The position numbers and the translations under genes are program-made. A DNA stretch of 64,000 nt from Capitulum mitella. Its lineage: Eukaryota; Arthropoda; Thecostraca; Pollicipedomorpha; Pollicipedidae. Shown piece after piece: positions 48,181 through 60,149 of this stretch (its first letter is position 1; every line of letters starts with the position of its first letter). The stretch lies in the NCBI GenBank assembly GCA_030062745.1, contig CP099848.1, positions 18,835,081-18,899,080 of the forward strand. Reading direction: 5' to 3'. Below the pieces are notes generated by a model. That model was not told where the DNA came from. It made no database searches and worked only from the letters and a program-made list of their open reading frames with translations.

Positions 48181-48870
48181 TCCACGCGATTCCATTGGGC
48201 GCGTATCGGGCGGACCCTTTCATCTTCCTCGCGTCGGTCCGTTTTCGCCCGACCGCGCGGCCATCCAGGGCACCCCACCAACATCCATTCAGCCAGAGGC
48301 CAAACAGCACTTTCTCCGCATTGGCGCGCGCCAATCTCAGCCACTCACAACCAATCAGCGTGGTCGGTCTGCGCGGCGGCAGGCAACTCACAGATGGACC
48401 CATTGACGCACAGCTTGGCCTGACGCGCGCCTCCCAGCACCAGCATTCTGCAGACTGAGAAAATGACGGCGGCGGCGGCGGCCGAGCCGGCCGGCTGGAC
48501 CGCGTCCAAACCTGCAGGCCGCAGGACCGAGGTCGCCGCCCGGGGCACTCGCCCTCGACCTGGGACGGGGGCAGGATCCGTGATCCGCACAGGCGGCGAA
48601 TGGTCATCGGCGGCGCAGCGACGGCGACCGTAAAGTTCCGGGATTAAACCCGGCGTGGGCGCGCCCGGGACGGACGAAGCGGGCCGGAGCCGGGCCCCAG
48701 CGACCTGGAAATACTGCAGCTCCACCGGCTGCTGGCTCCGGCCAGAAATGTGGTCGGCGGAGCTGAATGGGATGACGTCAGATGTGCCGGCAAAATTACC
48801 AGACAGCTCAGCCGACGGGAGGTGAAAAGGTGCCGTCCAGAATCCAGGTGCAGCGGCGCTCGGGTATTGA
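48181..48870. promoter_or_regulatory. CpG-rich island A
   Basis: GC- and CpG-rich block flanked by AT-rich DNA. It has a minus-strand open frame (48875-48345) and a plus-strand frame starting with a GCG run at 48464, neither with a known motif. It could hold a non-coding first exon of the SRCIN1-like gene (minus) or of a neighbouring gene. Confidence 0.3.
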
Positions 48871-49916
48871 AGCAAAAAGCTGCGTTTAATTATCGTGAAT
48901 ATGTGGTTTGACGGAGTTCTTGCCGTTTGCTAATAACGCAGTTCCACCGTTTACGAAATGCCACGCTATTTACAGTGTTTTTACATTTGTAGTAAACAGC
49001 TCCTTCTTAATTACTAACTAATTGACTCAGGACGAATCATATACTTCAGCCATTCTCCTGCAACCATTACACGATCGTGAGTGGAGCATTTTCTCATGGA
49101 TGGGAGGGGGGGGGGCAAAAGTCACTTTTAAGTCCCTTCTTCAAATCCAACGGTATAGCAAGACAATGTTAAATTTTCCTGATCATGGGAACAGCTGTCC
49201 CACAGTGGCCATTCCCGGCTCCACTGCTCCTGACTGTCAACACGAGAGTAGTTTCGGGATAGTGTGGCCGTGGCATTGGTATCAGTGATGGCATGTGATA
49301 ACAAATGGAAACAGCTAAGCTGAATGTTACATTTTATTACCCCATGGCCCGACCCACGAAGCCCTTACAGCAGCGTTAAACTAGGGCTGTGCAACACTTC
49401 ATAATACCAGCGTCCAATCTTCTTTGGGCTGTCAAAATAGCACACCATCATCTATCATAACAAGTTAGCACATCCTTATCAGACCTGACGTGGAATGGCT
49501 TTAGAAACTGATATCATGCTTCCGCTGCCACGAACATGTACCCAGTAATCCTGGCTTGAGTATCAGTATCATTATACTGACTGTTAATTTGGTTCTTTGG
49601 CGATGCTTTCTGTTGTTCAGCAATTCATTCGTTTAAATTAACGGCATCCATCAGAACACTGATACTACATGGGGGCATTCAGAACATAAAACTTGCCTTC
49701 GCTCGAAGACGCGGCCGATCGACCTGCAGAATCAATCCGCTAAATGTCTTCTTTTCGTCTTCACCAGCTATCAGAAAAAGAGTGTTATGGAAGAAGAAGA
49801 AATGCATTATTTCGGCCCATCGGCCTTCCAGACGTGTGGCCTTGGCTCTGCGGCTAATAATTCCCGTCCGAGGCACCGCATCCGGCTCCGGTCGATAACG
49901 GGTGCCAGCGATCCAC
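48871..49916. other. AT-rich spacer
   Basis: No feature recognised apart from a poly-G run near 49110. Confidence 0.5.
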
Positions 49917-50228
49917 CACGGAGAGAGAGGCCCCTCTCACCAGCAGAGGAGAGACCACTCACCACTAGAGGAAGGGGTACCTCTCGTCATCAGGGGACAG
50001 AGGATCCCTCTCACCACCAGAGAAGAGACCTCTCACCACCATGCGAAGAGGGTTCCTCTCGTCGTCAGAGGACAGAGGCTCCCTCTTACAATCAGAGGGG
50101 AGAGTCCTAGCCATCAGAGGAGAGAAGCCCTCGCTCACCATCAGAGGAGAGGTCACCTCTAAACATCAGAGGGAAGAGGCTCTCTCTCATTATCAAAGGA
50201 GAGAGGCTTCCTCTCACCAACAGTAAAG
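49917..50228. repeat. ~30-bp AGAGG minisatellite, block 1
   Basis: Units built on CTCTCACCATCAGAGGAGAG, about 30 bp each, repeat with substitutions. The same repeat resumes after each of the two inserted elements that follow. Confidence 0.85.
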
Positions 50229-50493
50229 GGACGTAGCCAAGGGGGGCGGGCATGGTGGCCATGACCCCCCCCCCCGAGCCAAGCGGTCTACACTAGATAT
50301 TTAGTGATTTCACAGCAATACGGTACAGTGATCAAAGATACAACGCAAAAGGAAGCATTAGACGTTTTTCCTGTGCATTGTATATGAGGTCAGTCAAATA
50401 AAATTGTTGCTTTTTCCTATAAATTTCGTTATATGCCTGTGGCATATGACAAAATTTGACATTTGGCCCCCCAAAGAAAATCCTGGCAACGTG
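50229..50493 (+). mobile_element. CACGTAGCCA element, copy 1
   Basis: Starts GGGACGTAGCCAAGG and ends TCCTGGCAACGTG, so the tips are imperfect inverted repeats. Shared internal landmarks are CACTAGATATTTAGTGATTT and CATATGACAAAATTTGACAT. About 265 bp, no ORF. Copies at 50656 (inverted), 56171 and 56929 (inverted). Confidence 0.75.
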
Positions 50494-50655
50494 ACTGCCA
50501 ACAGTTGAGAGAGATACCATCTGACTTGCAGAGGAGTAAGACACCCTCTCATTAGCAGAGGAAAGAGGCTCTCTCTCTCAACATCAGAAAAGACTATCAG
50601 AAGAAAGTCACCACAAAGACAGGCTCCCTCCCATCATCAGAGACAGACAAGTAGT
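50494..50655. repeat. AGAGG minisatellite, block 2
   Basis: Short continuation of the ~30-bp repeat between two inverted CACGTAGCCA elements. Confidence 0.7.
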
Positions 50656-50902
50656 CGGAATTTTCCGGCGGGAGGGGGAATGTGAAATTTTGTCATGAGC
50701 CGCTGTCATATGTCTGAATTTATATGGAAAAGCAGCAATTTTATTTGACTGATCTCATGTTTAACGCACAGGAACAACATATAATGCTTCCTTTTCAGTT
50801 GTATATTTGATCACTATACCGTATTGCTGTGAAATCACTAAATATCTAGTGCAGGCCGTTTGGCTTGGGGGGTGCCCCCCATGGCCCCCTGGCTACGTGC
50901 CT
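50656..50902 (-). mobile_element. CACGTAGCCA element, copy 2 (inverted)
   Basis: Reverse complement of copy 1: AAATTTTGTCAT..., AAATCACTAAATATCTAGTG, and CCCCCTGGCTACGTGCC at the right end. Confidence 0.75.
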
Positions 50903-51262
50903 GATCAGAGAAGAGAAAAGCTCTTTCTTACCAGACGAGGAGAGAGAGAGGGGCTCTTCCTCACCATCAGATGAGACAGTCACCACGGAGAAGGAATCTT
51001 TTTCATCATCAGAGGAGGGAGCCACCACGGGGAGAGTTTCCCTTTCATCACCAGGAGAGAGACACCACGGAGAGAGTCTCCCTTTCATCATCAGGAGAGA
51101 GAGACATCACGGAGAGAGTCTCCCTTTCATCATCAGGAGAGAGAGACACCAGGGAGAGAGTCTCCCTTTCATCATTAGGAGAGAGAGACACCGAGAAGAG
51201 AGGTCCCCTCTCACCATTAGAGGAGAGAGTCACCGCGGACAAAGTCCTCTCAGAATCAAGGG
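50903..51262. repeat. AGAGG minisatellite, block 3
   Basis: The most regular part. A 36-39-bp unit with CACGGAGAGAGTCTCCC and TTTCATCATCAGGAGAGAGA repeats nearly identically at 51060-51190. Recent homogenisation is likely here. Confidence 0.88.
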
Positions 51263-51990
51263 GAGAGCACCTGGGACTCGTAATGTTTCCTCGCGACATT
51301 TCACATCCGTGGGAACAAATCCGAAACGAACGCCCTATATTTCTGTGGATCACATAACGACTGGACAGCAATGGTGACACCATGCTTACACTCTCCCAGA
51401 CACATCAGCATGAACAACATTGCGTATCGCAACCTTGAACCAATAATTCTGGACGAGGCCAAGCAGTTGAATGAACAAAAATAAAATAAAATAAAATTTT
51501 TAACACCCCTTAAAACATCCTTTCTAACAGTTCCGCACATCTTTTTTCAACACACACTATTCTGGATGAATCAAATTGATTTGGAATTAATTCAAGAATG
51601 TCACATTTTAGCGTCAGTTAGTATCAAACGCGATTTACTTGAAAAAAACATGGTGAGTAAGAATCATAATTAAATTCCTGACCTGTCGTTATCCAATCAT
51701 GACCGATTCATAACTGAACGACTGATTTGATGCTCATTGGCGTTGACTGTTTTCTTTTTCAGTTTTATGTCCTCATCATCAAATAAATTTCATTCATTTC
51801 ATCAGTCCAATGAAATGATCATTGAATTGATCAAATGATCATCATTCTTCGAAAAACTGCTTTGAATCGGAAATCAGAATCTATTCCCGTCTCAGTGGAT
51901 CTTATGTCGAGTTGATCCATTTGGGCACGAATCCCGCACAAGTTTGCCTCATAATTCCCGACAATGGCCACAAGCCCCCAATAGGTTCGG
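51263..51990. other. AT-rich spacer
   Basis: No recognised feature. Confidence 0.5.
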
Positions 51991-52140
51991 GGAGGTACGA
52001 CTCCTATCTCGCGTAGGACCGGTGAGGGGTGACTCCAGTCTCCCGGTAGGGCTGGTGAGGGTTGACTCCAGTCTCCCGGTAGGGCCAGGGAGGCGTGATT
52101 CAAGTATCCCGCTGGGACCAGACAGGTGCGATTCCTTTCC
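51991..52140. repeat. ~38-bp tandem repeat
   Basis: GACTCCAGTCTCCCGGTAGG recurs with flanking GGTGAGGG; two close units and diverged ones on either side. It adjoins a GC-rich block (52140-52450). Confidence 0.7.
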
Positions 52141-54490
52141 CCCTATGCGGCTGGTGCGGCGTGGCTCTGGTGCCGCAGCCGGGCCGGCGCTCTCGCTCGG
52201 CACCACGCTCAGCTCCGGGCCGGTTTTTTAAACACACCTGATATCCGGGCCACGCACTGTGCGCCCGGAGCGCGCCGCCACCTGGCAGGCGTCTGTTTGC
52301 TGCCAGGGTAAACGCGACGGTGCGCAAATAAACGGCCCAGCGGGCACCGGCGGATCCTCCTGGTGGCTGCTGCATGGTGGTCGGGAGTGAAGACAGACGG
52401 GGCAGCGGCGCAGTGGTCGGAGCGGGGCGTGTGGGGCTGCACGGCGCATGTGGTTGCGATTGAGGCGAGTCCCACTTTTTGTCGGATATCACGTGGACGT
52501 GCAGTTTTTGCTGAAATGAAACCGTACATGGGGCAGACCACGACGAGTACGGCACCGGGATTGGGTACAACCACCTTCGTCTCTATAAACAGCCGTCAAG
52601 TTATTTGGTGCGTGGTAAAAGGGACGGGAACAGTTCAACAATTTCATCCACTTATCTGATACCAGCAAACCTGAACAAACGACCACAGTATTTTACTGTA
52701 ATTTCTCATTCCGTTCGTAACCAGACGACGTTGCTTTTGCGTCCAGGGCCAGTATTTTTCTTATGATACTGAAGATGGAATATAGCAGCAACTGTCTTGT
52801 GTACGCAAATGCAATGTATACACAAAACAGTAATGACGGTTCCTAGCATGCGAACTACGAAAGCCAAACAGATATTTGTACTGCACGAGATCAAAATAAT
52901 CGTTTCAGGGCCGATTGCCATGAAGAGGAAGACAAACGGACTTCTCTGAAATTGCGAAACAGCGAGGGTGCCGTTGTACCTCCGTTTCGTGTCCCTTCAT
53001 AGGGTTAACGTCAGTTGTGTAGGAGAAAGTAAGCCTCACCCGCTGCTCGTGCGGTTTCTGGCCATCCAACGCTGTTCTGAGAAAGTGCTGGGGTTAGACG
53101 TTACGTCATGTCTATGCCAGTTATTGGGTGTTAAATGATGGGACCTCACAGTGTGACGTGGGTGGTTCCTCTCCGATCGTACGCCTCAAATGTGAAGAAA
53201 GACAGCTACGCACACCGCGAACCATGCGTGCTTAGTACACCTAGGATAGGAGAACCTCTACGTGCGATACCTGTATCCCGATTGAGCAGTTTTAGTATGG
53301 CATTTTATATCCCCTAATCTGCTTAATATATTCTAAATAAGAGCACCGGGCGGCGATCATATGGGTGGTCGTCACATTTTAGCACGCGAACTGTGTAAAC
53401 CGGCTCCTTTCGATGGGGCTCAATGACGAAGTTTTTAATGGTTTCAAAAATCTAGAACATAGCGTGTGTGCACACAATACTTTGCTCACACATACGCAGT
53501 TCAGCATTAGTGAACTTAAAGCGCATTTCAAGTGCTCCAGACGACGAGAACACAATGTCTTTCTCCATTCGTGTTGGTCACACGTAGCCCATCAGAAACA
53601 GAGCGTGATCATCGTACGTATGTTGGAGCTCAAGTCTGCGGGGCACGCGTGCACACGTTCGTTCGTGAGCATAACGTACGGATGTAAATATCCAAAAAGT
53701 TAACTGCGTTTTCTGTCCATTTGTCGTGAAAGGGACGGGCAACGCCGTCAAAGACACGTCCAGCGACTGCGACGTTCCACTGCCGCCTCGACCGAAGACC
53801 CCACGACGTGTTGACATAAACATTCTGCTGAGTCTGACGTCAGGCATTGGGCATTCTACGCCGGGCGTTCTATACCAGGATCAAAGAGAGTGCTCAATGA
53901 GAGGCGGTCGAGAAGCGCTGATGCTTCGCGTCCCGAAGTGGTGAGCAGGCGCGCCACGGACGGTCGGTCCAGTCTCAGGCGGCGCATCGCGGCGTCATGT
54001 GCCCGTGTCCCCAGGGATTAGCATGCCACCGCACATGACAATCAATACGGCCCCCAGGCCCGCGACCAAGCATCATGCGACGACTGTCGCGCCAAGGAGA
54101 GCACAATTTCCGAGAAATGGCGGTCCAATGGCGGCGAGGGAACTAAAATATTGTCACTTCCCGTGGGCTAACGGTTTAGAGTGAACGGCGGCACTTATGA
54201 TGAAATGTTTTATGAAAGGTATGTTCTAACTGCGGGAAGAAAACTCGAGTAGAAAGCTCGCAATTATTAAGCATTTACTGACATTTTCTTGTGTGTAAGT
54301 TAATACCAAACGCAAGCTTTCGGCCGATATCACTACTGATGTTGCTTTTCGGAGCATACAGGTTCGTAAAAACCAACCAATAAACGACTGGACGAAATGT
54401 CATCACTAGGTCATGTAAATCCCAACATCATGTGCTTAACGAGCAGTGATGAACTGTAAACTGCCGGGACAGCCCAGAGTGAACATTTAA
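52141..54490. other. Mixed region without recognised genes
   Basis: The GC-rich start (52141-52450) has open frames on both strands without motifs. The remainder is AT-rich with a few short frames. Nothing convincing. Confidence 0.45.
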
Positions 54491-55110
54491 ACAAATTAAT
54501 GAGATACATGCCTGGCTGCACGAGATCACGCCACTCTTCTGCGCCCGGCAGAACGTGGCCATCCCGGAATCGGCGCGACACCCCAGTTCTCCGCGTCCAC
54601 GACGTCAGTATCCCCAGCCCAAACCGCCGCCACAGTGAGAGCTACCGCCGAGGTCCCGCCGCGGCCGCGGCCTGGCCGGCGCCACCCTGACCTGGACCGC
54701 CCGCTCACCCACGTGCTTGCCGGTGCCGGCGGCCGGGCCGGGGCGGGTCGGGCGGCCGCGACCGGACCCGGGCCTGCGCTGGGCGGCTAGCCCGGCCGCC
54801 TCCCCCGTACCGCCTCTGCCTCCCGACTCCTCGTGAGAGGGTAAGGCCGGCACGACCAGCGGCCTGGGGCTGGGATGCCACCGACAGACACGGCTCGGCC
54901 GGCGGTTATAATCGACCGGCCGGTATCCGCATATGCAGACTGCCGGCCCCGCGCTTGGCTGGGTCGAGACCGGCGCGACAGGGCGGCCGCCGCACAGAAA
55001 ACGGCACGCACGTGGTGTACGGCAGCGGCAGGCAAGGAGCGATAATTCGAAGACGGGTACTTACCAGGGAACGTTGAGCACTTCCCCCATCCGCCCTGCC
55101 ACTTTTACGC
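54491..55110. promoter_or_regulatory. CpG-rich island B
   Basis: Strongly CpG-rich, with a possible minus-strand TATA-like ATTATAAC (54906-54913) and a GTGGGTGAGC donor-like site near 54712 on the same strand. It may be a promoter with a non-coding first exon on the minus strand. No protein homology. Confidence 0.3.
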
Positions 55111-55999
55111 CAATCAATACCCAGGACAACTGACCAGAGGCGCCGTCTCGCTATAGGTGGCAGCAGTGTTCGGACTACGCCCGACATCTATTGGTGGGAC
55201 AGAACACTAAAAGAAACATCGATCCAAGTGGTTGTCTGCATTTCATAGATGGCATCGCTGATGCAGCGTACGCTGTAAAAAATTGACAATAATACCGTAA
55301 GTATGATTTTTGGATGATATTGATATTGAATTTGGGGACAAAATTGCATGTTGGTTAATTCGACGGGGCATGTTTTCATAGCCTCCGCCCCCAGTGGTTA
55401 CATTTATGCCAAGTGCATTGATATTTTACATAAATGTAGGTTTAATGGTCTGGCCATAGGGGTCAGTTGTAACACTGTTACAATTGATCCCAGCAAAAAT
55501 GTTACAATTGTCCCCGACACGCCACGCCATCTTTCAGACAAAAATGACGCAAAACAAGTCGGCGTGGGCGGCAACTGATGCACTTATTTTTTGACCAGGT
55601 ACCCCCACCCACCCCACTCAAACTCTTAAACCCGTGTCTAGTAAGATACGTGAATGAGCTGATCATATTAAAAAATAAACAAAGTTACAATACACAGTAA
55701 AAAGCACAATTGTGAACAGTACAATCGACTCACCCGCCGCACCGGCCTGAAACCCCGTGAGGAAAAGGAACAGCTTACTGCGCATGTCCAGTAGTGCCTC
55801 CAGCGTCATCCATTTGTAAGTTTCGAAGTTAAAGCGTCTGTTACAATTGCCCCGTGTTACATTTGACCCCGGTCTCCCCTATTTATGAAACAAAAATTGC
55901 ACATATCCCCATGTATATAGGTACATAGGTATAGACAGAAGATGGATACATAGATCACTTCATGTTTTACTGTGTACTTTCTGGCTATCTCTTCTTTAC
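55111..55999. other. Spacer with GTTACAATTG-rich repeat
   Basis: GTTACAATTG-like segments recur at 55478, 55500 and 55850, beside GGGGTCAGTTGTAACA and its near reverse complement (55462-55495). Possibly remains of a small inverted-repeat element. Confidence 0.45.
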
Positions 56000-56165
56000 T
56001 TATTATTTGCTATCTATGTGCTTTATCTTTCCATATCGTTCTTTTCGGTGCTAACGCCTAGTTCCCTTTCAAACCGACAGAAAATGTCGGGAGGGGGGCA
56101 AATCAGCATTGGGGAGACCAAATCAACACTAGGGGTGGCCAGGGCCCTCACAAAAAGACATATTG
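56000..56165 (+). mobile_element. Dispersed element, family F copy 2
   Basis: TTCAAACCGACAGAAAATG and the GGGGCCAG-rich continuation match 6712-6900 in inverted orientation. It ends directly before a CACGTAGCCA element. Confidence 0.55.
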
Positions 56166-56170
56166 ACGCC

Positions 56171-56405
56171 AGGGACGTAGCCAAGAGACAAGCGGTTTAC
56201 ACTAGATATATAACGATCTCGCAAGAATACGAGAATAGTAATCATGTATATGTTGCAAAAACAAACATTATATGTATTCCTGTAGGTCAAATATGAGGTT
56301 GATTACGTAATTGCTTTTTTTTTCCTATAAACTTCGTCATATGGCAGAGGTATATGACAAAATTTAACATTTATCCCCCCCCCAGGAAAATTCTGGTTAC
56401 GTGCC
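56171..56405 (+). mobile_element. CACGTAGCCA element, copy 3
   Basis: GGGACGTAGCCAAG at the left, TTCTGGTTACGTGCC at the right, TACACTAGATATATAACGAT and TATATGACAAAATTTAACAT inside. More diverged than copies 1 and 2. Confidence 0.7.
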
Positions 56406-56928
56406 TAATTGACGACCCTGTGCGAATGACTAAAATATGCACTCGTCTAGTATTCTTTCAAAGCCAATCACACCAAGGACACCGGTATCCTCGGTAAGTC
56501 GGTGTTTTATTCTTCAGATATTACCTTGGCCAACTAAACAGCAGTGTTTCGTTTTTGAAGCACAGAATACCATGTATAGGGTAATTTAGTTGACTTACTA
56601 CCCCTCTTTCTCGCTCACAGACATTTAGCGATCAGAGGGCCGGAGGGCCTGACTTACAAACTCGTACAAAACAGCACTATGCAAAATCGTTCAGTAAGAC
56701 AGAATTGAAAAGTTTTACGTTCCTGGAAGGAACGCCGTGATCGGACAACACCAGTTCGCTTTTAGAGCCCTTAGACAATACGACCAATTGTCGGCAACTA
56801 TCATTAGCTACCCACAGGCAAGTTTCACGAGTCGTCTTAAACGGCATCCTGCGGACAAGCGTTGAATGCTCTGAATGTGGCTGAATGTGATGTTTCGTTT
56901 TGCGAGTTAACTTTCACCATTCATCCTA
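56406..56928. other. Spacer between two inverted CACGTAGCCA elements
   Basis: No feature recognised. Confidence 0.5.
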
Positions 56929-57186
56929 GGCACGTAGCCATGATTTCTTTTTTCGGGTGGGGAGGGGCAAATGCTAAATTCTGTCATATGCCACTGGCAT
57001 ATGACAAAATTTATAAGAAAAACTTATGTGATTGATCTAATCTTTCACGCACAGAAGAAACACATGTTTGCTTTTGCATCACATATATGATCACTATTTC
57101 GTACTCCTGCGAAATCACTAAAATCTAGTGTAGGCTATTTGGTCGGGAAGGGGGGCATGGTCCATGGCCCCCTCTTGGCCATGTGT
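56929..57186 (-). mobile_element. CACGTAGCCA element, copy 4 (inverted)
   Basis: GGCACGTAGCCATG at the left, CATATGACAAAATTTATAAG and GAAATCACTAAAATCTAGTG inside, CCCCCTCTTGGCCATGTG at the right. Confidence 0.72.
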
Positions 57187-57869
57187 GTGATTCATCCGTT
57201 CTCATTTGATCTTAACCATCGCCGGACGAAGGGGTGGATGCCATCCCCCAACCAGTGGTTCCGGGACCACGGCAAAACGGCGCACGACAACGCCGTGAAA
57301 TTTGGCATAGCTGACGATACCTTCATTGCACATGTTTAAAAAGGAGCGACCCGATCCCCGATCGCTGAGCTAAGACGTCAGCACTGAAAGTTTGCAGGGT
57401 GGTTTTTGCGCCAAACGCCGTTTTTTGTGCTATTTTAGGGCAATAGGTATACATAAACGGAAGATGACGGACACGAAATCTGTTCAGAATGGTAGTCTGC
57501 ATGCGAATAGGTCACTTTAAATAGTCCTCATCGAAGTCAAACGAGGTCAATGGTCTAACATGACCCCTTTTAACCTTAAAACGTTTCTAGACTAATTTTC
57601 GGCACTGAATATGACAAAGGAAACAATTTTAGGTCTGTTTGGCCGCAAATGTTCAGTTTTTACTCCGAAAAATCGATTTATAGTCCCCAAAAGTTAAGTA
57701 TAACCCGACATAGGAGGTAATTGGCTGACCTGACGGGGTCGAGCTAGGTACCATTGAATTCCTTGGGCACACAGCAATCGATTGTTTTTTGTCCCGAGGC
57801 GCTGGCTCATTTAAGGGCCAAACGGTGATGTGGTGCCTTCCCTTTCACCGTTGGTGCGAGTTAAATGCC
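57187..57869. other. Spacer before the large inverted repeat
   Basis: No gene recognised. Confidence 0.5.
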
Positions 57870-58860
57870 GTGTCTGTATCTGGTCCAGAAGTCCGTCTCT
57901 CCCCCCAATCCCGCAGCTTCTGGAATTTTTTTAGTTTAGGTTAGTTTAGTTTATTTTAGTTTAGCTTAGTTAAGGTCAGCTTAATTTAGGTTCCCTCTTG
58001 CAGTTACAGGGCACTGTTGGTGGTCTCGGGCCATTTGCCCTGTCAGGATCCTCTAGTGGTCTCAGGTTCCTTTTACAGTTTCACGTGTCTCGCGGGTCGT
58101 CTCAGGCCCTCCTTTGGCAGTTTCAGGGGCACCTCGGACAATTTCAGGGACCCATATGGCAGTTTCAGGGGCGCTTAAGCCATTTCAGGTTCCCTTCTGT
58201 CGTCCCTAGGACGTTTTTGCCGTCTAAGGAGCCCCTCAGGCACTAAAAAGGCTCTCTATAAGTCTCTCTCTGCCGTGACAGGGGGGCCTCTTGCAATCGT
58301 CTAAGTCCTTTGGTCGTTTCAGGAGCGGTCTGGACGTCTCAAGGTCTGGTAGTTTCAGGGGCACCTCTGGTCGTCTCAGGGGCCCTTATTGTTAGAGACT
58401 TCTAGTTAGCAGCCTCATAGGTCTCTCTCTAGCATGGGTATCTCTCTTATCGTTTCTGGGAAACATTTTTGCCATCTCAAGGGCATCTGGCAGTTACAAA
58501 AGACCTTTTGGCAATTTCAGGGTCCCTGTGTAGTGTCGTAGACCCTCTGAACGTCTCCGGTGACCCCCATCACTGTATCAGAGGTCTTACTCTGTTACAT
58601 GAGGTCTTTTAGGGCCCCTCTAACTGTAACAACTCTAGCCGTTTTGCTGGCGCTTCGTGGGCCTCACTGGCAGTCTCAGGGGGACCTTGCCCGTGCCAGG
58701 AACCCGTTTATTACACTCGGGAACCCTCTGGCCGTCCGGTGCCTCCATGAAACCCAAATACCGTCTCAGAGGCCCTTTTATCGTCATTGTCTCGCAGGGG
58801 CCCTGCGACCTCTTTGGCCGTCTCAGGGGTCATCTGTGGTGTACGCGCCCAGCTTGCCGT
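57870..58860 (+). repeat. Left arm of a ~1-kb inverted repeat
   Basis: Begins TCTGTATCTGGTCCAGAAG, passes through a TTTAG-rich stretch (57938-57985), then degenerate ~28-bp units of the TGGCAGTTTCAGGGGC type, and ends GCCCAGCTTGCCGT. The right arm at 61354-62430 carries the same order in reverse complement. Confidence 0.88.
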
Positions 58861-59470
58861 AAGGCAAGTGTAGCCCATTTGTGGCTCTTCTCGAGGTTGA
58901 GTAGGTCACCGACGAATCCCCGTTCAGGGGGCCCCTCTGGCTGGCTAGGGTCTCCTTATGCCGTGCCAGGCACCCTCTAAAGTTCTTTCCGTCTCAGGTG
59001 CCTCTCTGGCAATGCTAGAGGTCTCATGAACCCTTTGCCATGTCAGGGTCCCTTGCGGTCCCAGGGGCCCTCGAAAAGTCTCAGGGACCCTTCTTTCTAT
59101 CTTAGGGGCCATCTTACCGTGTCAGGTCTCATTAACCCTCCCGGAGGCCCTCTGACTACCTCAAGAACCTTCATCTTTTCATTCACAGGGGCCCCCTGTT
59201 GAATCAGTCCTCATCTTGGCCATCTCAGGGACGCTATGAGCTATCTGGCGGTCTTAAGAACATTTTGCCGTGTAGGAACCCTGTTGTGGTCTCAGAGGCC
59301 CTTTGGGAGCTTCAGGGGCCCTCTATGCGTCTCAGAGGTCATAAAGCCCTCCAGGAGGCCTCCCTGACTGCACCAAGAGCCCGTCAGGTTCTTGCAGAGA
59401 CCCCGTGAAGCTCATACGGGGCCCTTTCGGGACTCCTTTTAAGTCTGACAGGGCCCCTTCTCAGACCTCA
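58861..59470. repeat. CTCAGGGGCCC degenerate repeats
   Basis: Continuation of the ~28-bp GTCTCAGGGGCCCTCTGG-like units beyond the inverted-repeat arm. No translation product is implied. Confidence 0.75.
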
Positions 59471-60112
59471 GGGGGAGGGGGCGATCACCCCAATTGCTCC
59501 CCCTTTGGATCCGCGCCTGGCCGTGGTAGTTAGTGGGGCCCCATGTGGTTAAAATTAATGTCCATTTGCAAAGGTGCATCGCTGAAGTGTAAATGGGGTC
59601 TATGCTCACCTGTAAAGACGTTCCTGCCGACCTGGCGGGTGCCTCTTACAGGTCGGCAGGGGCATTTTTAAGGAACGCAAGGGCTCCTGAATGATCGTTA
59701 AGGGGCCCCTGTTGGCCAGGAGGATCACTGCCTGTCTGTAGAGGGCACCCTATCTGTCTGTAAAGGGCCCCTGTCGGCCTCTGGATGCAGGGGCGGAGGC
59801 CTTCTTCCAGACCGAAAGGAAATCCCTTCAGGGGCTGGCAGGGGCCCTTTATGGGTCGACAGGGGGCCCTCCCCAAACAAGCAGTGAAATCCCCTACAAC
59901 GTAGCTAGGGCCCCTAAACGCTCATTCAGACCACGGGCCTCTCTTCATAGCGGAAAGCCTTCTTGTATATTCGGAGTAAGTTTTCTTTCGGTTCGTCAGT
60001 CCTCTTTAATGCTTAAAATACTCTCATTTTGCTTTAATTGTCTGTTTCGGACAGTATAAGACGCCCAGCGTGCCCCTCACGCTATCACCTCACGCTTCAC
60101 GCCTCACACAAA
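59471..60112. repeat. AGGGGCCCCT / TGTAAAGGGCCCC repeats
   Basis: A related but distinct GGGCCC-rich repeat (clearest 59630-59870), with units like GTCGGCAGGGGC and CTGTCTGTAAAGGGCCCC. Fades after 59900. Confidence 0.6.
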
Positions 60113-60149
60113 GCGGGCCCCCTGGGGCCTTCGTCCCCAGGGGGCCCGC
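60113..60149. repeat. Perfect GC-rich hairpin, 15-bp arms
   Basis: GCGGGCCCCCTGGGG, loop CCTTCGT, then the exact reverse complement. Thermodynamically very stable. Confidence 0.93.

Noticed and set aside
49917-51262. CRISPR-like array of short repeats
   Set aside because: No constant-length unique spacers; the whole unit diverges, and the context is eukaryotic. It is a minisatellite.
57938-57985. TTTAG/CTAAA runs as telomeric repeats
   Set aside because: The arthropod telomere unit is TTAGG; these are degenerate, internal and mirrored at 62290-62360 as part of the inverted repeat.
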